Part shown: positions 1 to 5,444 of the stretch, piece by piece | How the letters are laid out: the number at the start of each line of letters is the position of its first letter | How positions within the stretch are numbered: position 1 is the stretch's first letter | DNA from: DATAWZ01 sp036266975 | GTDB taxonomy: Bacteria > Actinomycetota > Thermoleophilia > Solirubrobacterales > Solirubrobacteraceae | DNA: 10,999 nt | Direction of reading: 5' to 3' | Assembly (NCBI GenBank): GCA_036266975.1 | Contig: DATAWZ010000254.1 | Coordinates: 1 to 10,999, forward strand | Program-made: the position numbers and the translations under genes | Notes under the pieces: generated by a model | The model's database searches: none | Seen by the model: only the letters and a program-made list of their open reading frames with translations | Told to the model about the DNA's origin: nothing

Positions 1-106
1 GTCCTCGGGAGCCGAAATAGCGCTGCTATTCCGGCTCCCTGCGTCCTGGCCATGCTCGATTTTCGCTCGCGAATCGACGACCGGATTTACCGGAGGCACC
101 ACTAGC
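1..106 (+). repeat. Left arm of a 106-bp inverted repeat
   Basis: Positions 1-106 are the reverse complement of 10858-10963 with one difference (A at 28; the partner has C at 10936 where T would match). Similarity stops abruptly at 106 on the inner side, two bases before the hairpin upstream of the first gene. The outer limit cannot be seen because the window starts here. Inside are a long hairpin (7-39) and a short CCGG-ATTTA-CCGG dyad. One frame is open for 34 codons to TAG at 103-105, but only about 70% of its third positions are G or C, lower than the neighbouring genes, so I read the element as non-coding. It could be a dispersed genomic repeat or one end of a duplicated segment. No transposase accompanies it. 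Confidence 0.95.
7..39 (+). other. Hairpin inside the left inverted-repeat arm
   Basis: Arms 7-21 (GGGAGCCGAAATAGC) and 25-39 (GCTATTCCGGCTCCC) pair at 14 of 15 positions around the 3-base loop GCT. The only mismatch is A15 against C31. There is no T-run after it, so it is not a classic intrinsic terminator for this strand. The other copy of the repeat has the same fold at 10925-10957. Its single base change turns a T-A pair into a T-G wobble when read in this orientation, so pairing would be kept in RNA or single-stranded DNA of this strand. Confidence 0.75.
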
Positions 107-107
107 A

Positions 108-132
108 TCCTCGCGAGACCCCGTCGCGAGGA
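108..132 (+). promoter_or_regulatory. Hairpin that would mask the RBS of the first gene
   Basis: TCCTCGCGA (108-116) and TCGCGAGGA (124-132) form a perfect 9-bp stem with a 7-base loop. The right arm contains most of the only plausible Shine-Dalgarno sequence, GAGGAG at 128-133, which sits 9 bases before the ATG at 143. If this region is transcribed, the stem would hide the ribosome binding site, so opening by a protein, a second RNA or temperature could control translation. The same dyad could instead be a DNA operator, for example for autoregulation by the winged-helix product. The stem is read directly from sequence; the role is inference. Confidence 0.55.
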
Positions 133-142
133 GCCGCCACCG

Positions 143-577
143 ATGTCGCTTTCGGACCTGCAGAAGACCAAGGACGCTCTCAGCGCGCTCGACGCCGAGA
201 TCGCCGCCCAGCGCGAGCGATTCGAGGCGTCGATCGCCGAGTTGCTCGACCAGAAGCGTCGCCTGGAGCGGGAGCTCGCCGACGGCCTGCGCGCCGAGCT
301 CGCCTCCCTGGGCGACACCGTGACCGGGGTGGCTGGGCGCGCCCGCGCGACCGCCTCGCGCGCCCGCGGGCGGATCGACGAGGAGCGGATCATCGCCGCG
401 CTGCGGCAACGCTCGCCGATCGGCGCCCAGCACATCGCCGACCACATCGAGGCGGCCGCCAACGGGATCTCCTCCGCCGCGCTGTCGAGCAAGCTGCGCG
501 ACATGGTCGAGCGCGGCCTGCTCGTCAAGCAGGGTCAGCGGCGCGGCACCAAGTACAGCGTCGGCCCGCGCGCCTGA
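143..577 (+). CDS. Small coiled-coil plus winged-helix DNA-binding-like protein
   Basis: The 144-residue product has three visible parts. Residues 1-55 are a charged, heptad-like helix rich in E, R, L and K, with no proline or glycine until about residue 48, consistent with a coiled coil that would dimerise it. Residues 60-80 are an Ala/Arg-rich linker with repeated RAR/RGR, resembling minor-groove-contacting basic segments. Residues 82-141 look like a winged helix: an isoleucine-rich helix, ISSAALSSKLRDMVERGLL as the recognition-helix region, then a basic wing ending in RGTKYSV. The ATG at 143 has GAGGAG 9 bases upstream, inside a strong hairpin. The stop is followed at once by an 18-bp tandem repeat. 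I recognise no named family. A nucleoid-associated or local regulatory role is inferred from the architecture, which is H-NS/Lsr2-like in layout but not evidently in sequence. Confidence 0.8.
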   Translation: MSLSDLQKTKDALSALDAEIAAQRERFEASIAELLDQKRRLERELADGLRAELASLGDTVTGVAGRARATASRARGRIDEERIIAALRQRSPIGAQHIADHIEAAANGISSAALSSKLRDMVERGLLVKQGQRRGTKYSVGPRA

Positions 578-703
578 GCAGAGGACCAGACGCGCGCAGA
601 GGACCAGACGCGCGCAGAGGACCAGACCCGCGCAGAGAACCAGGCCCGCGCAGAGAACCAGGCCCCCGCAGAGGACCAGACCCGCGCAGAGGACCAGAGC
701 AGC
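578..703. repeat. Seven tandem copies of an 18-bp unit
   Basis: The unit GCAGAGGACCAGACGCGC is repeated head to tail seven times, starting on the base after the TGA of the upstream gene and ending 3 bases before the stop codon of the convergent ABC permease. Units 1 and 2 are identical; units 3 and 6 differ from them by one base; units 4 and 5 carry two or three further changes; the last unit diverges at its 3' end. Because 18 is a multiple of three, reading on in the frame of the upstream gene would give hexapeptides of the type AEDQTR or AENQAR. It lies in a convergent intergenic space and shows no strong self-pairing, so it is not an obvious terminator. Unit number may vary between strains by slippage. 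Confidence 0.95.
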
Positions 704-706
704 GCG

Positions 707-1570
707 CTACACCAGCACGCGCCGGCGGAAGTTGCGCAGCCCGATGGCCAGAAACCCGGCGCAGAACCCGATCAGTACCGGATAGACCACGTACAGGGGC
801 ATGTGCGACGCCCGGGTGAACCCGGCACGCAGCCCCTCGTTCAGGTAGATCAGCGGGTTCACGAGCACGATGATCTTCAGCCAGTGGATCCCGCCGACCT
901 TGACTGGGGTGAGCTTGGTCCACTGGTAGTAGGTGCCGCCCAGGAAGGTGAGCGGCAGCACGACGAAGCCGAACATCAGCCCGATGTTGCGCGGCTCGAA
1001 GGTCGTCCCGAGCAACAGCCCGAGCGAGGTCATCGCCACGCACGCGAGCGGGATCAGCGTCAGCACGACGGCCCAGTGCACGCGCAGGTGAGCGTGCACC
1101 CCAGTGGCGTGGACCACGGCGGCGATCGGGAAGACGATCAGCGCGGCGAGCAGCCCCTGGACGGCGCCCGAGAGCACCTTGGCCACCGCGACGAGCCAGA
1201 TCGGGCACGGCGCCTGGACGCGATCCTCGATCTCGCGGGTGTAGCCGAACTCGGTCGACATCTGCATCGCGACCGCCTGGATGCCCTGGAACATGATCGA
1301 GATCCCGACCACCCCGGGAACGAGCACGGTGGCAAAGGCCGACTCGGTGGCGCGCCCGTGGCCGCCGCCGATCCCCTGCCCGATCGTCGGGAAGACGTAC
1401 AGGAAGACGAACACGAGCAGGAACGGCTGGATCAGCGTGCGCGCGACGAACTCACCGAAGTGCTTGCGCAGCACGAGCAGGTCGCGCAGGATCAGCGCCT
1501 GCAGCGCCGAGCGGCTGGCGGCGAGCACCGAGCGGGTGGGGCGCACGGCGATCGCGTCGACCGGATTCAT
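707..1570 (-). CDS. ABC-2 type exporter permease (DrrB-like)
   Basis: This 287-residue protein is the membrane half of a drug or lipid exporter. About six hydrophobic segments are visible (near residues 46-62, 83-103, 126-153, 166-188, 197-216 and 259-277), with a cytoplasmic amphipathic start of about 40 residues, as in ABC-2 permeases. The stretch around EIEDRVQAPCPIWLVAVAK (113-131) matches the conserved cytoplasmic loop of DrrB-type permeases, and the GTYYQW motif near 212-217 is also family-like. Its ATG at 1570 overlaps the stop of the ATPase gene as ATGA, so the two are translationally coupled and should work as a heterotetramer with two of each subunit. The substrate cannot be read from sequence; DrrAB relatives export anthracyclines or other hydrophobic compounds. 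The gene ends 3 bases from an 18-bp tandem repeat. Confidence 0.92.
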   Translation of the reverse strand: MNPVDAIAVRPTRSVLAASRSALQALILRDLLVLRKHFGEFVARTLIQPFLLVFVFLYVFPTIGQGIGGGHGRATESAFATVLVPGVVGISIMFQGIQAVAMQMSTEFGYTREIEDRVQAPCPIWLVAVAKVLSGAVQGLLAALIVFPIAAVVHATGVHAHLRVHWAVVLTLIPLACVAMTSLGLLLGTTFEPRNIGLMFGFVVLPLTFLGGTYYQWTKLTPVKVGGIHWLKIIVLVNPLIYLNEGLRAGFTRASHMPLYVVYPVLIGFCAGFLAIGLRNFRRRVLV

Positions 1571-2571
1571 TCGCGCAGCTCCTTGCCGGTGAGGCTGATG
1601 AAGACCGTCTCGAGCGTCGGCTCGGCCACCGACAGATCCACGAGCTCGAAGCCGCCGCGCTCGGCGGCCCCGACCACGCGCGGGACGATCCGGTCGCTGC
1701 CCTGGACGTGCAGCTCCGCGCCCTGACCGTCCTCGATCACCCGGCTGCGCGTGACCCCCTCGACGTGCTCCTCCAGGTGGGCGGCGAGCGCGGAGGCGTC
1801 GCCGGCGACCTTGACCGTCACCAGCGTGTCGGCCCCGACCGACTGCTTGAGCGCCGCGGGCGTATCGAGCGCGAGGATCCGGCCGTGGTCGACGATCGCC
1901 ACGCGGTCGCAGAGCTGGTCGGCCTCCTCCATGTAGTGCGTGGCAAGCACGATCGTCTGCCCGCTCCGGTTGAGCTGGCCGAGGATCTCCCAGAGCGCCA
2001 GGCGACTCTGGGGGTCAAGGCCCGCGGTCGGCTCGTCCATGAACAGCACCGCGGGCCGGTGGAAGATCGAGCGCGCCACCATCAGGCGCTGGGCCATGCC
2101 CCCGGAGAGCGCGAACACCGACGCGGTCGCCCACTTGCTCAGGTGGAACTGCTCGAGCAGCTCATCGGAGATGCGGCGCGAATCGGCGGCGCTGATGCCG
2201 AACAGCCGCCCGTGGAAGTAGAGGTTCTCCCACACGGTGAGCTGGCGGTCGAGCGTGTTCTGCTGGGAGACCACGCCGATGAGCTGCTTGGCCAGCGCCG
2301 GCTGGGCGATCACGTCGACGTCGGCGACGTACGCGGTCCCGGAGGTCGGGATCACCCGCGTGGTCAGCATCCCGGCCGTCGTGGTCTTGCCCGCGCCGTT
2401 GGGGCCGAGCAGCCCGAAGATCTCCCCCGCGCCGATGGTCAGGTCGAGGTGGTCCACGGCGGCGAAGTCCGCCCCCGGGTAGACCTTGGTCAGGCCGGTG
2501 GTGCGGATGATCGGCCGAGGGCCGAGATCGCTCGTCGTCTCTCCGCCGGCCGCGGAGGTGCCGAGCGCCAC
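1567..2571 (-). CDS. ABC exporter ATP-binding protein (DrrA-like)
   Basis: The 334-residue ATPase powers the adjacent permease. Visible motifs are Walker A GPNGAGKT (56-63), Q-loop VVSQQN (100-105), signature LSGGM (155-159), Walker B AVLFMDE (174-180), D-loop AGLD (183-186) and H-loop H212 in LATHYMEEAD. Residues beyond about 245 form the C-terminal domain seen in DrrA/CcmA-type drug exporters and end in ETVFISLTGKELRE, a typical family ending. The start is GTG at 2571 with GAGG eight bases upstream. About 20 N-terminal residues precede the conserved IIRTTGLTKVYPG, so a somewhat later start cannot be excluded. It is the first gene of a two-gene operon (ATGA overlap with the permease). A strong palindrome about 70-95 bp upstream may hold its operator. 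Confidence 0.95.
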   Translation of the reverse strand: MALGTSAAGGETTSDLGPRPIIRTTGLTKVYPGADFAAVDHLDLTIGAGEIFGLLGPNGAGKTTTAGMLTTRVIPTSGTAYVADVDVIAQPALAKQLIGVVSQQNTLDRQLTVWENLYFHGRLFGISAADSRRISDELLEQFHLSKWATASVFALSGGMAQRLMVARSIFHRPAVLFMDEPTAGLDPQSRLALWEILGQLNRSGQTIVLATHYMEEADQLCDRVAIVDHGRILALDTPAALKQSVGADTLVTVKVAGDASALAAHLEEHVEGVTRSRVIEDGQGAELHVQGSDRIVPRVVGAAERGGFELVDLSVAEPTLETVFISLTGKELRE

Positions 2572-2642
2572 GCGCTCAGCCTCGCTGGCCGGTCGCGAAA
2601 TTCAAGAGCGCGCCCATCGAGCTCAAACATAGCGAGGCCCAC

Positions 2643-2665
2643 CCTCCCTGGCGTTACCAGGGAGG
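2643..2665. promoter_or_regulatory. Palindrome in divergent intergenic region, possible operator
   Basis: CCTCCCTGG (2643-2651) and CCAGGGAGG (2657-2665) form a perfect 9-bp inverted repeat with a 5-base centre (CGTTA). It lies between the divergent ABC exporter operon (starting at 2571 on the minus strand) and the gene starting near 2679. There is no T-run, and its position between two gene starts suits an operator for a dimeric repressor such as a TetR- or MarR-type protein, which commonly control DrrAB exporters. No such regulator gene lies next to it. Apart from this dyad, 2572-2678 shows no convincing sigma-70-like promoter to me. Confidence 0.5.
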
Positions 2666-2678
2666 TCTGCCCCCAGGA

Positions 2679-3287
2679 ATGCTCCGCTGGCGGAACAATG
2701 CACAGATCGCGAGCCAGACCGGCTTCGCCTCGATGAACGCCGAGCTCGGCCTGGCCCCCTCGTTCGCCTGGTCCTGGGGAACCGGGGTCGTGCCGTCCGG
2801 GTACGTTCCGGCCAGCGAGGCGTGGACGCTCGGACTGAAGAAGGGCAGGGTGGTCTGGGCCAACGACGACCTCACGCCGCCGCCGGGGTCGAACGCCGCG
2901 CACGGCATGCCCGAGCAGCCGATCGAGATCGTGATCGCCAAGGCCGGGCGCTTCTGGCGCTTTGACGTGCACGGCATGGCCTGCTTGCGCAAGCTCGCAG
3001 GAACGGTGCCGTGGAAGCCGGGCGACGCCTGGGTCCAGCCGTCGGGCGACTACTCGCCGCTGGCCAGCCAGGGCGCGACCGACCAGCTCGTGAGCAGCGG
3101 GAGCTGGACGACCTCCCAGACCGAGGCCATCACCGACACGGTCTCGACGGCGACCGACCTGCTCAGCGCGTTCAGCGACGCGGTCTCGCCGGGCAGCGCG
3201 GCCACGCAGCCCGCCTTCACGTTCACCGGGACGGTCACCAACCTGACCCGCGCGCCGAAGCCGCCGACGTTGACGCGCTGCGGCTGA
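2679..3287 (+). CDS. Unrecognised protein, possibly missing its N-terminus
   Basis: I do not recognise this 202-residue protein. The reading frame looks genuinely coding: strongly GC-rich third positions, balanced composition, and many tryptophans (nine, for example WSWG at 31-34 and the W of RFWRFD at 93). Residues 27-115 look like a compact beta-rich domain and 120-180 are Ser/Thr-rich with helical potential. Two cysteines are present, C102 and C201 near the end. The ending has the look of an exported protein, yet there is no signal peptide. The start is poor: AGGA abuts the ATG at 2679, and a better-spaced GGGAGG (2660-2665) lies inside the palindrome. The frame stays open far upstream without an ATG or GTG that I found. 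A 5'-truncated remnant of a secreted protein is a real alternative. Confidence 0.6.
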   Translation: MLRWRNNAQIASQTGFASMNAELGLAPSFAWSWGTGVVPSGYVPASEAWTLGLKKGRVVWANDDLTPPPGSNAAHGMPEQPIEIVIAKAGRFWRFDVHGMACLRKLAGTVPWKPGDAWVQPSGDYSPLASQGATDQLVSSGSWTTSQTEAITDTVSTATDLLSAFSDAVSPGSAATQPAFTFTGTVTNLTRAPKPPTLTRCG

Positions 3288-3308
3288 GCCCGTGATTGAA
3301 TGCGGCAC

Positions 3309-4052
3309 ATGAGCGATTCGCTGAGCGCGCAGACGCTGTACGTCAGCGGCCACGGTGGCGATGACATCGAGGCCTACCTCGCGCGTCCCGCCGAGGACGG
3401 CCCGCGCGGCGGGGTCGTGGTCATTCACCACATGCCCGGCTACGACCGCAGCACCAAGGAGATCACGCGCCGCTTCGCCGAGCTCGGCTACGACGCGATC
3501 TGCCCGAACCTGTACTGGCGCGACGCGCCCGGCGCCGCCCCCGACGACGCGGCGGCGACCGCCCGCGCCCAGGGCGGCGTGCCCGACGAGCGCCTGGTCG
3601 GCGACGTCGCTGGCGCCGCGGCCTGCCTTCGCGGCCTGCCCACCTCCAGCGGCAAGGTCGGCGTGATCGGCTACTGCTCGGGTGGACGGCAGTCGGTGCT
3701 CGCCGCCTGCCACCTCGACCTCGACGCCGCCGTCGACTGCTACGGCGCCTTCGTCACCGGGACCCCGCCGGAGGGGTTCCCGCTCCAGGTCGGCAACCTC
3801 GTCGACCAGCTGCCGAACCTGCGCGCCCCGCTGCTGGGGCTGTTCGGCAACGAGGACCAGTACCCGACGCCCGAGCAGGTCGACGAGCTCGAGCAGATCC
3901 TCAAGGACAACGGCAAGCCGTACGAGTTTCACCGCTACGACGACGCCGGCCACGCCTTCTTCTCGCCCGACCGCCCGTCCTACCGCGTCGCCGCGGCGAA
4001 CGACGGCTGGGAGCGGATCGAGGCGTTCTACGCCACGCACCTGGGAGGCTGA
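3309..4052 (+). CDS. Dienelactone hydrolase family protein
   Basis: A 247-residue alpha/beta hydrolase. The family cleaves dienelactones in chloroaromatic degradation, but many members act on other lactones or esters. The Cys-Asp-His triad is visible: C123 in GVIGYCSGGR, D183 in GNEDQYPTP and H215 in YDDAGHAFF (numbering from the ATG at 3309). The oxyanion-side region VVVIHHMPGYDRSTKEI near 37-53 also fits the family, and length is close to the usual 230-250. I chose 3309 (MSDSL) over the in-frame ATG at 3300 because relatives begin near this point; neither has a good Shine-Dalgarno sequence. It is followed two bases later by a DUF6295-like gene whose ribosome binding site (GGGAGG, 4043-4048) lies in its last codons, so the pair is probably co-translated. 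Confidence 0.93.
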   Translation: MSDSLSAQTLYVSGHGGDDIEAYLARPAEDGPRGGVVVIHHMPGYDRSTKEITRRFAELGYDAICPNLYWRDAPGAAPDDAAATARAQGGVPDERLVGDVAGAAACLRGLPTSSGKVGVIGYCSGGRQSVLAACHLDLDAAVDCYGAFVTGTPPEGFPLQVGNLVDQLPNLRAPLLGLFGNEDQYPTPEQVDELEQILKDNGKPYEFHRYDDAGHAFFSPDRPSYRVAAANDGWERIEAFYATHLGG

Positions 4053-4054
4053 GC

Positions 4055-4321
4055 ATGTGCACCTACGCGACCGTGCGGACCGCGCTGGAGGGCAGCGCCA
4101 AGGGCCCGGAGGGCAAGTGGTTCCACGTCACCGACGGGACGGTCTACTTCGACCACCCGGTGCACGCGATGGCCGAGCACACGCTCAACATCGACTTCGC
4201 CGACCCGGGGCGCGGGCCCTCGGCGCGGGTGGCGGTCGAGCTGACCGCCGCCTCCGCGCGCGAGCTCGTGGAGGCGATCCAGGCCGCGCTCGCCTCGGCG
4301 CCCGCCGAGCTCGTCAGCTGA
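4055..4321 (+). CDS. Small DUF6295-like protein
   Basis: An 88-residue protein of unknown function. From memory it resembles the family annotated as DUF6295 in actinobacteria, with the features MCTY at the start, KGPEGKWFHVTDGTVYFDH in the middle and AEHTLNIDF followed by GPSARVAVELT. Histidines at 44, 54, 57 and 62 and the early cysteine (C2) are candidates for metal or ligand binding; this is inference. The ATG lies two bases after the stop of the hydrolase gene, with GGGAGG at 4043-4048, so it should be translated with it and may assist or share its pathway. The stop codon overlaps the end of the convergent monooxygenase gene by 8 bases. Confidence 0.85.
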   Translation: MCTYATVRTALEGSAKGPEGKWFHVTDGTVYFDHPVHAMAEHTLNIDFADPGRGPSARVAVELTAASARELVEAIQAALASAPAELVS

Positions 4322-5339
4322 GCAGCGTGAGCGCCCCGGCGGGCCGCGTCGCCGTTGGCCGCGTGCGGCCGAAGCGCAGCCCCGGGTCGGCTACCGGGCC
4401 CTCGCCCAGCGTGGCCACGTCGGCCTCGTAGTTCATCGTCACCTGCCACGCCGGCAGCGAGCCCTGGCGCGGGAAGCGGTCGATCCCGCGCGAGATGTAG
4501 CCCGAGGACAGGCCGATGAACGGGCTCGTCTCGTTGGCCGGGTCCTCGTCGACCGGGACGCAGTGGTCGTAGCCGCCGGCCTCGAGCTCATCGAACAGCC
4601 GGCACAGGTGTTCGCAGACGAGATCGACCTTGAGCGTCCACGACGAGTTCGTGTAGCCGAAGACGAACGAGAAGTTCGGCACGTCGCTGAGCATGAAGCT
4701 CTTGTAGGCGACGGTCTCGGCCGTGTCGACGGCCACGCCGTCGACGATCAGCTCGGCGCCGCCGAAGGCCTGCATGTTCAGCCCGCTGCCGATCACGACC
4801 ACGCGCTTGCCCGTGTAGTCAAGCTCCTCGGGCCAGTGCTGCGGGTGCACGATCGTGCCGCTGAAGCGCTCGGCGGCCGGGAAGTCGGGGGTGTAGCCCT
4901 CGTCGTAGCGGTAGTAGCCGGCGGCGGAGAACAGCCAGCTCGCGGTGAGGTGAACCTCCTCGCCGGTGGCGGTGATGACCGCGTCGACCTGCCAGCACGC
5001 ATCCTCGCTGCTCCACTCGGCGCGGATCACGCGGTGCCCGAAGCGGATATGCGGCTCGATGTCGTTCTCGGCGACCGTCTCGCGCAGGTAGGCGAGGATC
5101 GACCCGGCGTCGGCGATCGCGCGCTCGTTGGTCCACGGCTTGAACGCGTAGCCGAACGTCTGCAGGTCGGAGTCCGACCGGATCCCGGGGTAGCGGAACA
5201 GGTCCCACGTCCCCCCGATCGCCTCGCGGCCCTCGAGGATCGCGAACGAGCGCTGCGGCTGGCGGTTCTTCAGGTGGCACGCGGCGCCGATGCCGGAGAT
5301 TCCGGCTCCGATGATCAGGACGTCGAGATGGTCGATCAT
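4314..5339 (-). CDS. EthA-type flavin monooxygenase with internal in-frame deletion
   Basis: The 341-residue product matches EthA-like Baeyer-Villiger monooxygenases at both ends but lacks the middle. Present are the FAD-binding GAGISG (11-16), GGTWDLFRYPGIRSDSD (42-58), the Baeyer-Villiger fingerprint F159-x-G161-xxx-H165-xxx-W169-P170, and the start of the NADPH motif, IGSG (193-196). At G196 the sequence jumps directly to LNMQAFGGAEL, which in EthA follows a second ATG motif roughly 150 residues later. Family length is about 490, so most of the NADPH domain is gone while the frame is intact. The C-terminal part (YTNSSWTLKVDL, PRQGS, W, NY) is well conserved. The start has GAGGAG 8 bases upstream. 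Activity as an NADPH-dependent oxygenase is doubtful; it may be a recent pseudogene, a repurposed flavoprotein or an assembly artefact. It is divergent from a PucR-type regulator. Confidence 0.85.
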   Translation of the reverse strand: MIDHLDVLIIGAGISGIGAACHLKNRQPQRSFAILEGREAIGGTWDLFRYPGIRSDSDLQTFGYAFKPWTNERAIADAGSILAYLRETVAENDIEPHIRFGHRVIRAEWSSEDACWQVDAVITATGEEVHLTASWLFSAAGYYRYDEGYTPDFPAAERFSGTIVHPQHWPEELDYTGKRVVVIGSGLNMQAFGGAELIVDGVAVDTAETVAYKSFMLSDVPNFSFVFGYTNSSWTLKVDLVCEHLCRLFDELEAGGYDHCVPVDEDPANETSPFIGLSSGYISRGIDRFPRQGSLPAWQVTMNYEADVATLGEGPVADPGLRFGRTRPTATRPAGALTLLS

Positions 5340-5444
5340 TTCGCGGTCTCCTCACTCAGTTGATGCACCGGAAGGTAGCCGCGCACGGGATTTTGGGATA
5401 GGGCCCGTGGCCTATATTCTTGCCCTCAATATGTTCTGGCGCAC
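5340..5444. promoter_or_regulatory. Divergent promoter region between monooxygenase and PucR gene
   Basis: This 105-bp space is the most AT-rich intergenic stretch of the window. For the rightward gene, TATATT (5413-5418) is a fair -10 candidate with a weak TTTTGG (5391-5396) 16 bases upstream. An ATATT/AATAT dyad (5414-5418 and 5428-5432, 9 bases apart) overlaps it, and an imperfect 16-bp palindrome TAGGGCCCGTGGCCTA (5399-5414) lies beside it; either could bind the regulator. For the leftward gene only the ribosome binding site GAGGAG next to 5350 is clear. Promoter calls are weak inference. Confidence 0.35.

Noticed and set aside
1..105. Open frame through the left repeat arm ending at TAG 103-105, shared with the right arm on the other strand, as if both were 3' ends of a gene
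   Set aside because: Only about 70% of third positions are G or C, below the neighbouring genes, and no domain is recognisable. The hairpin structure explains the sequence better. A gene fragment outside the window cannot be fully excluded.
578..703. CRISPR array
   Set aside because: Units are contiguous 18-mers without spacers, and no cas genes are present.
2490..4040. 516-residue minus-strand open frame
   Set aside because: It is antisense to the orphan protein and the dienelactone hydrolase, has low-complexity Arg/Gly/Ala composition and no motifs; it is a GC-rich shadow frame.
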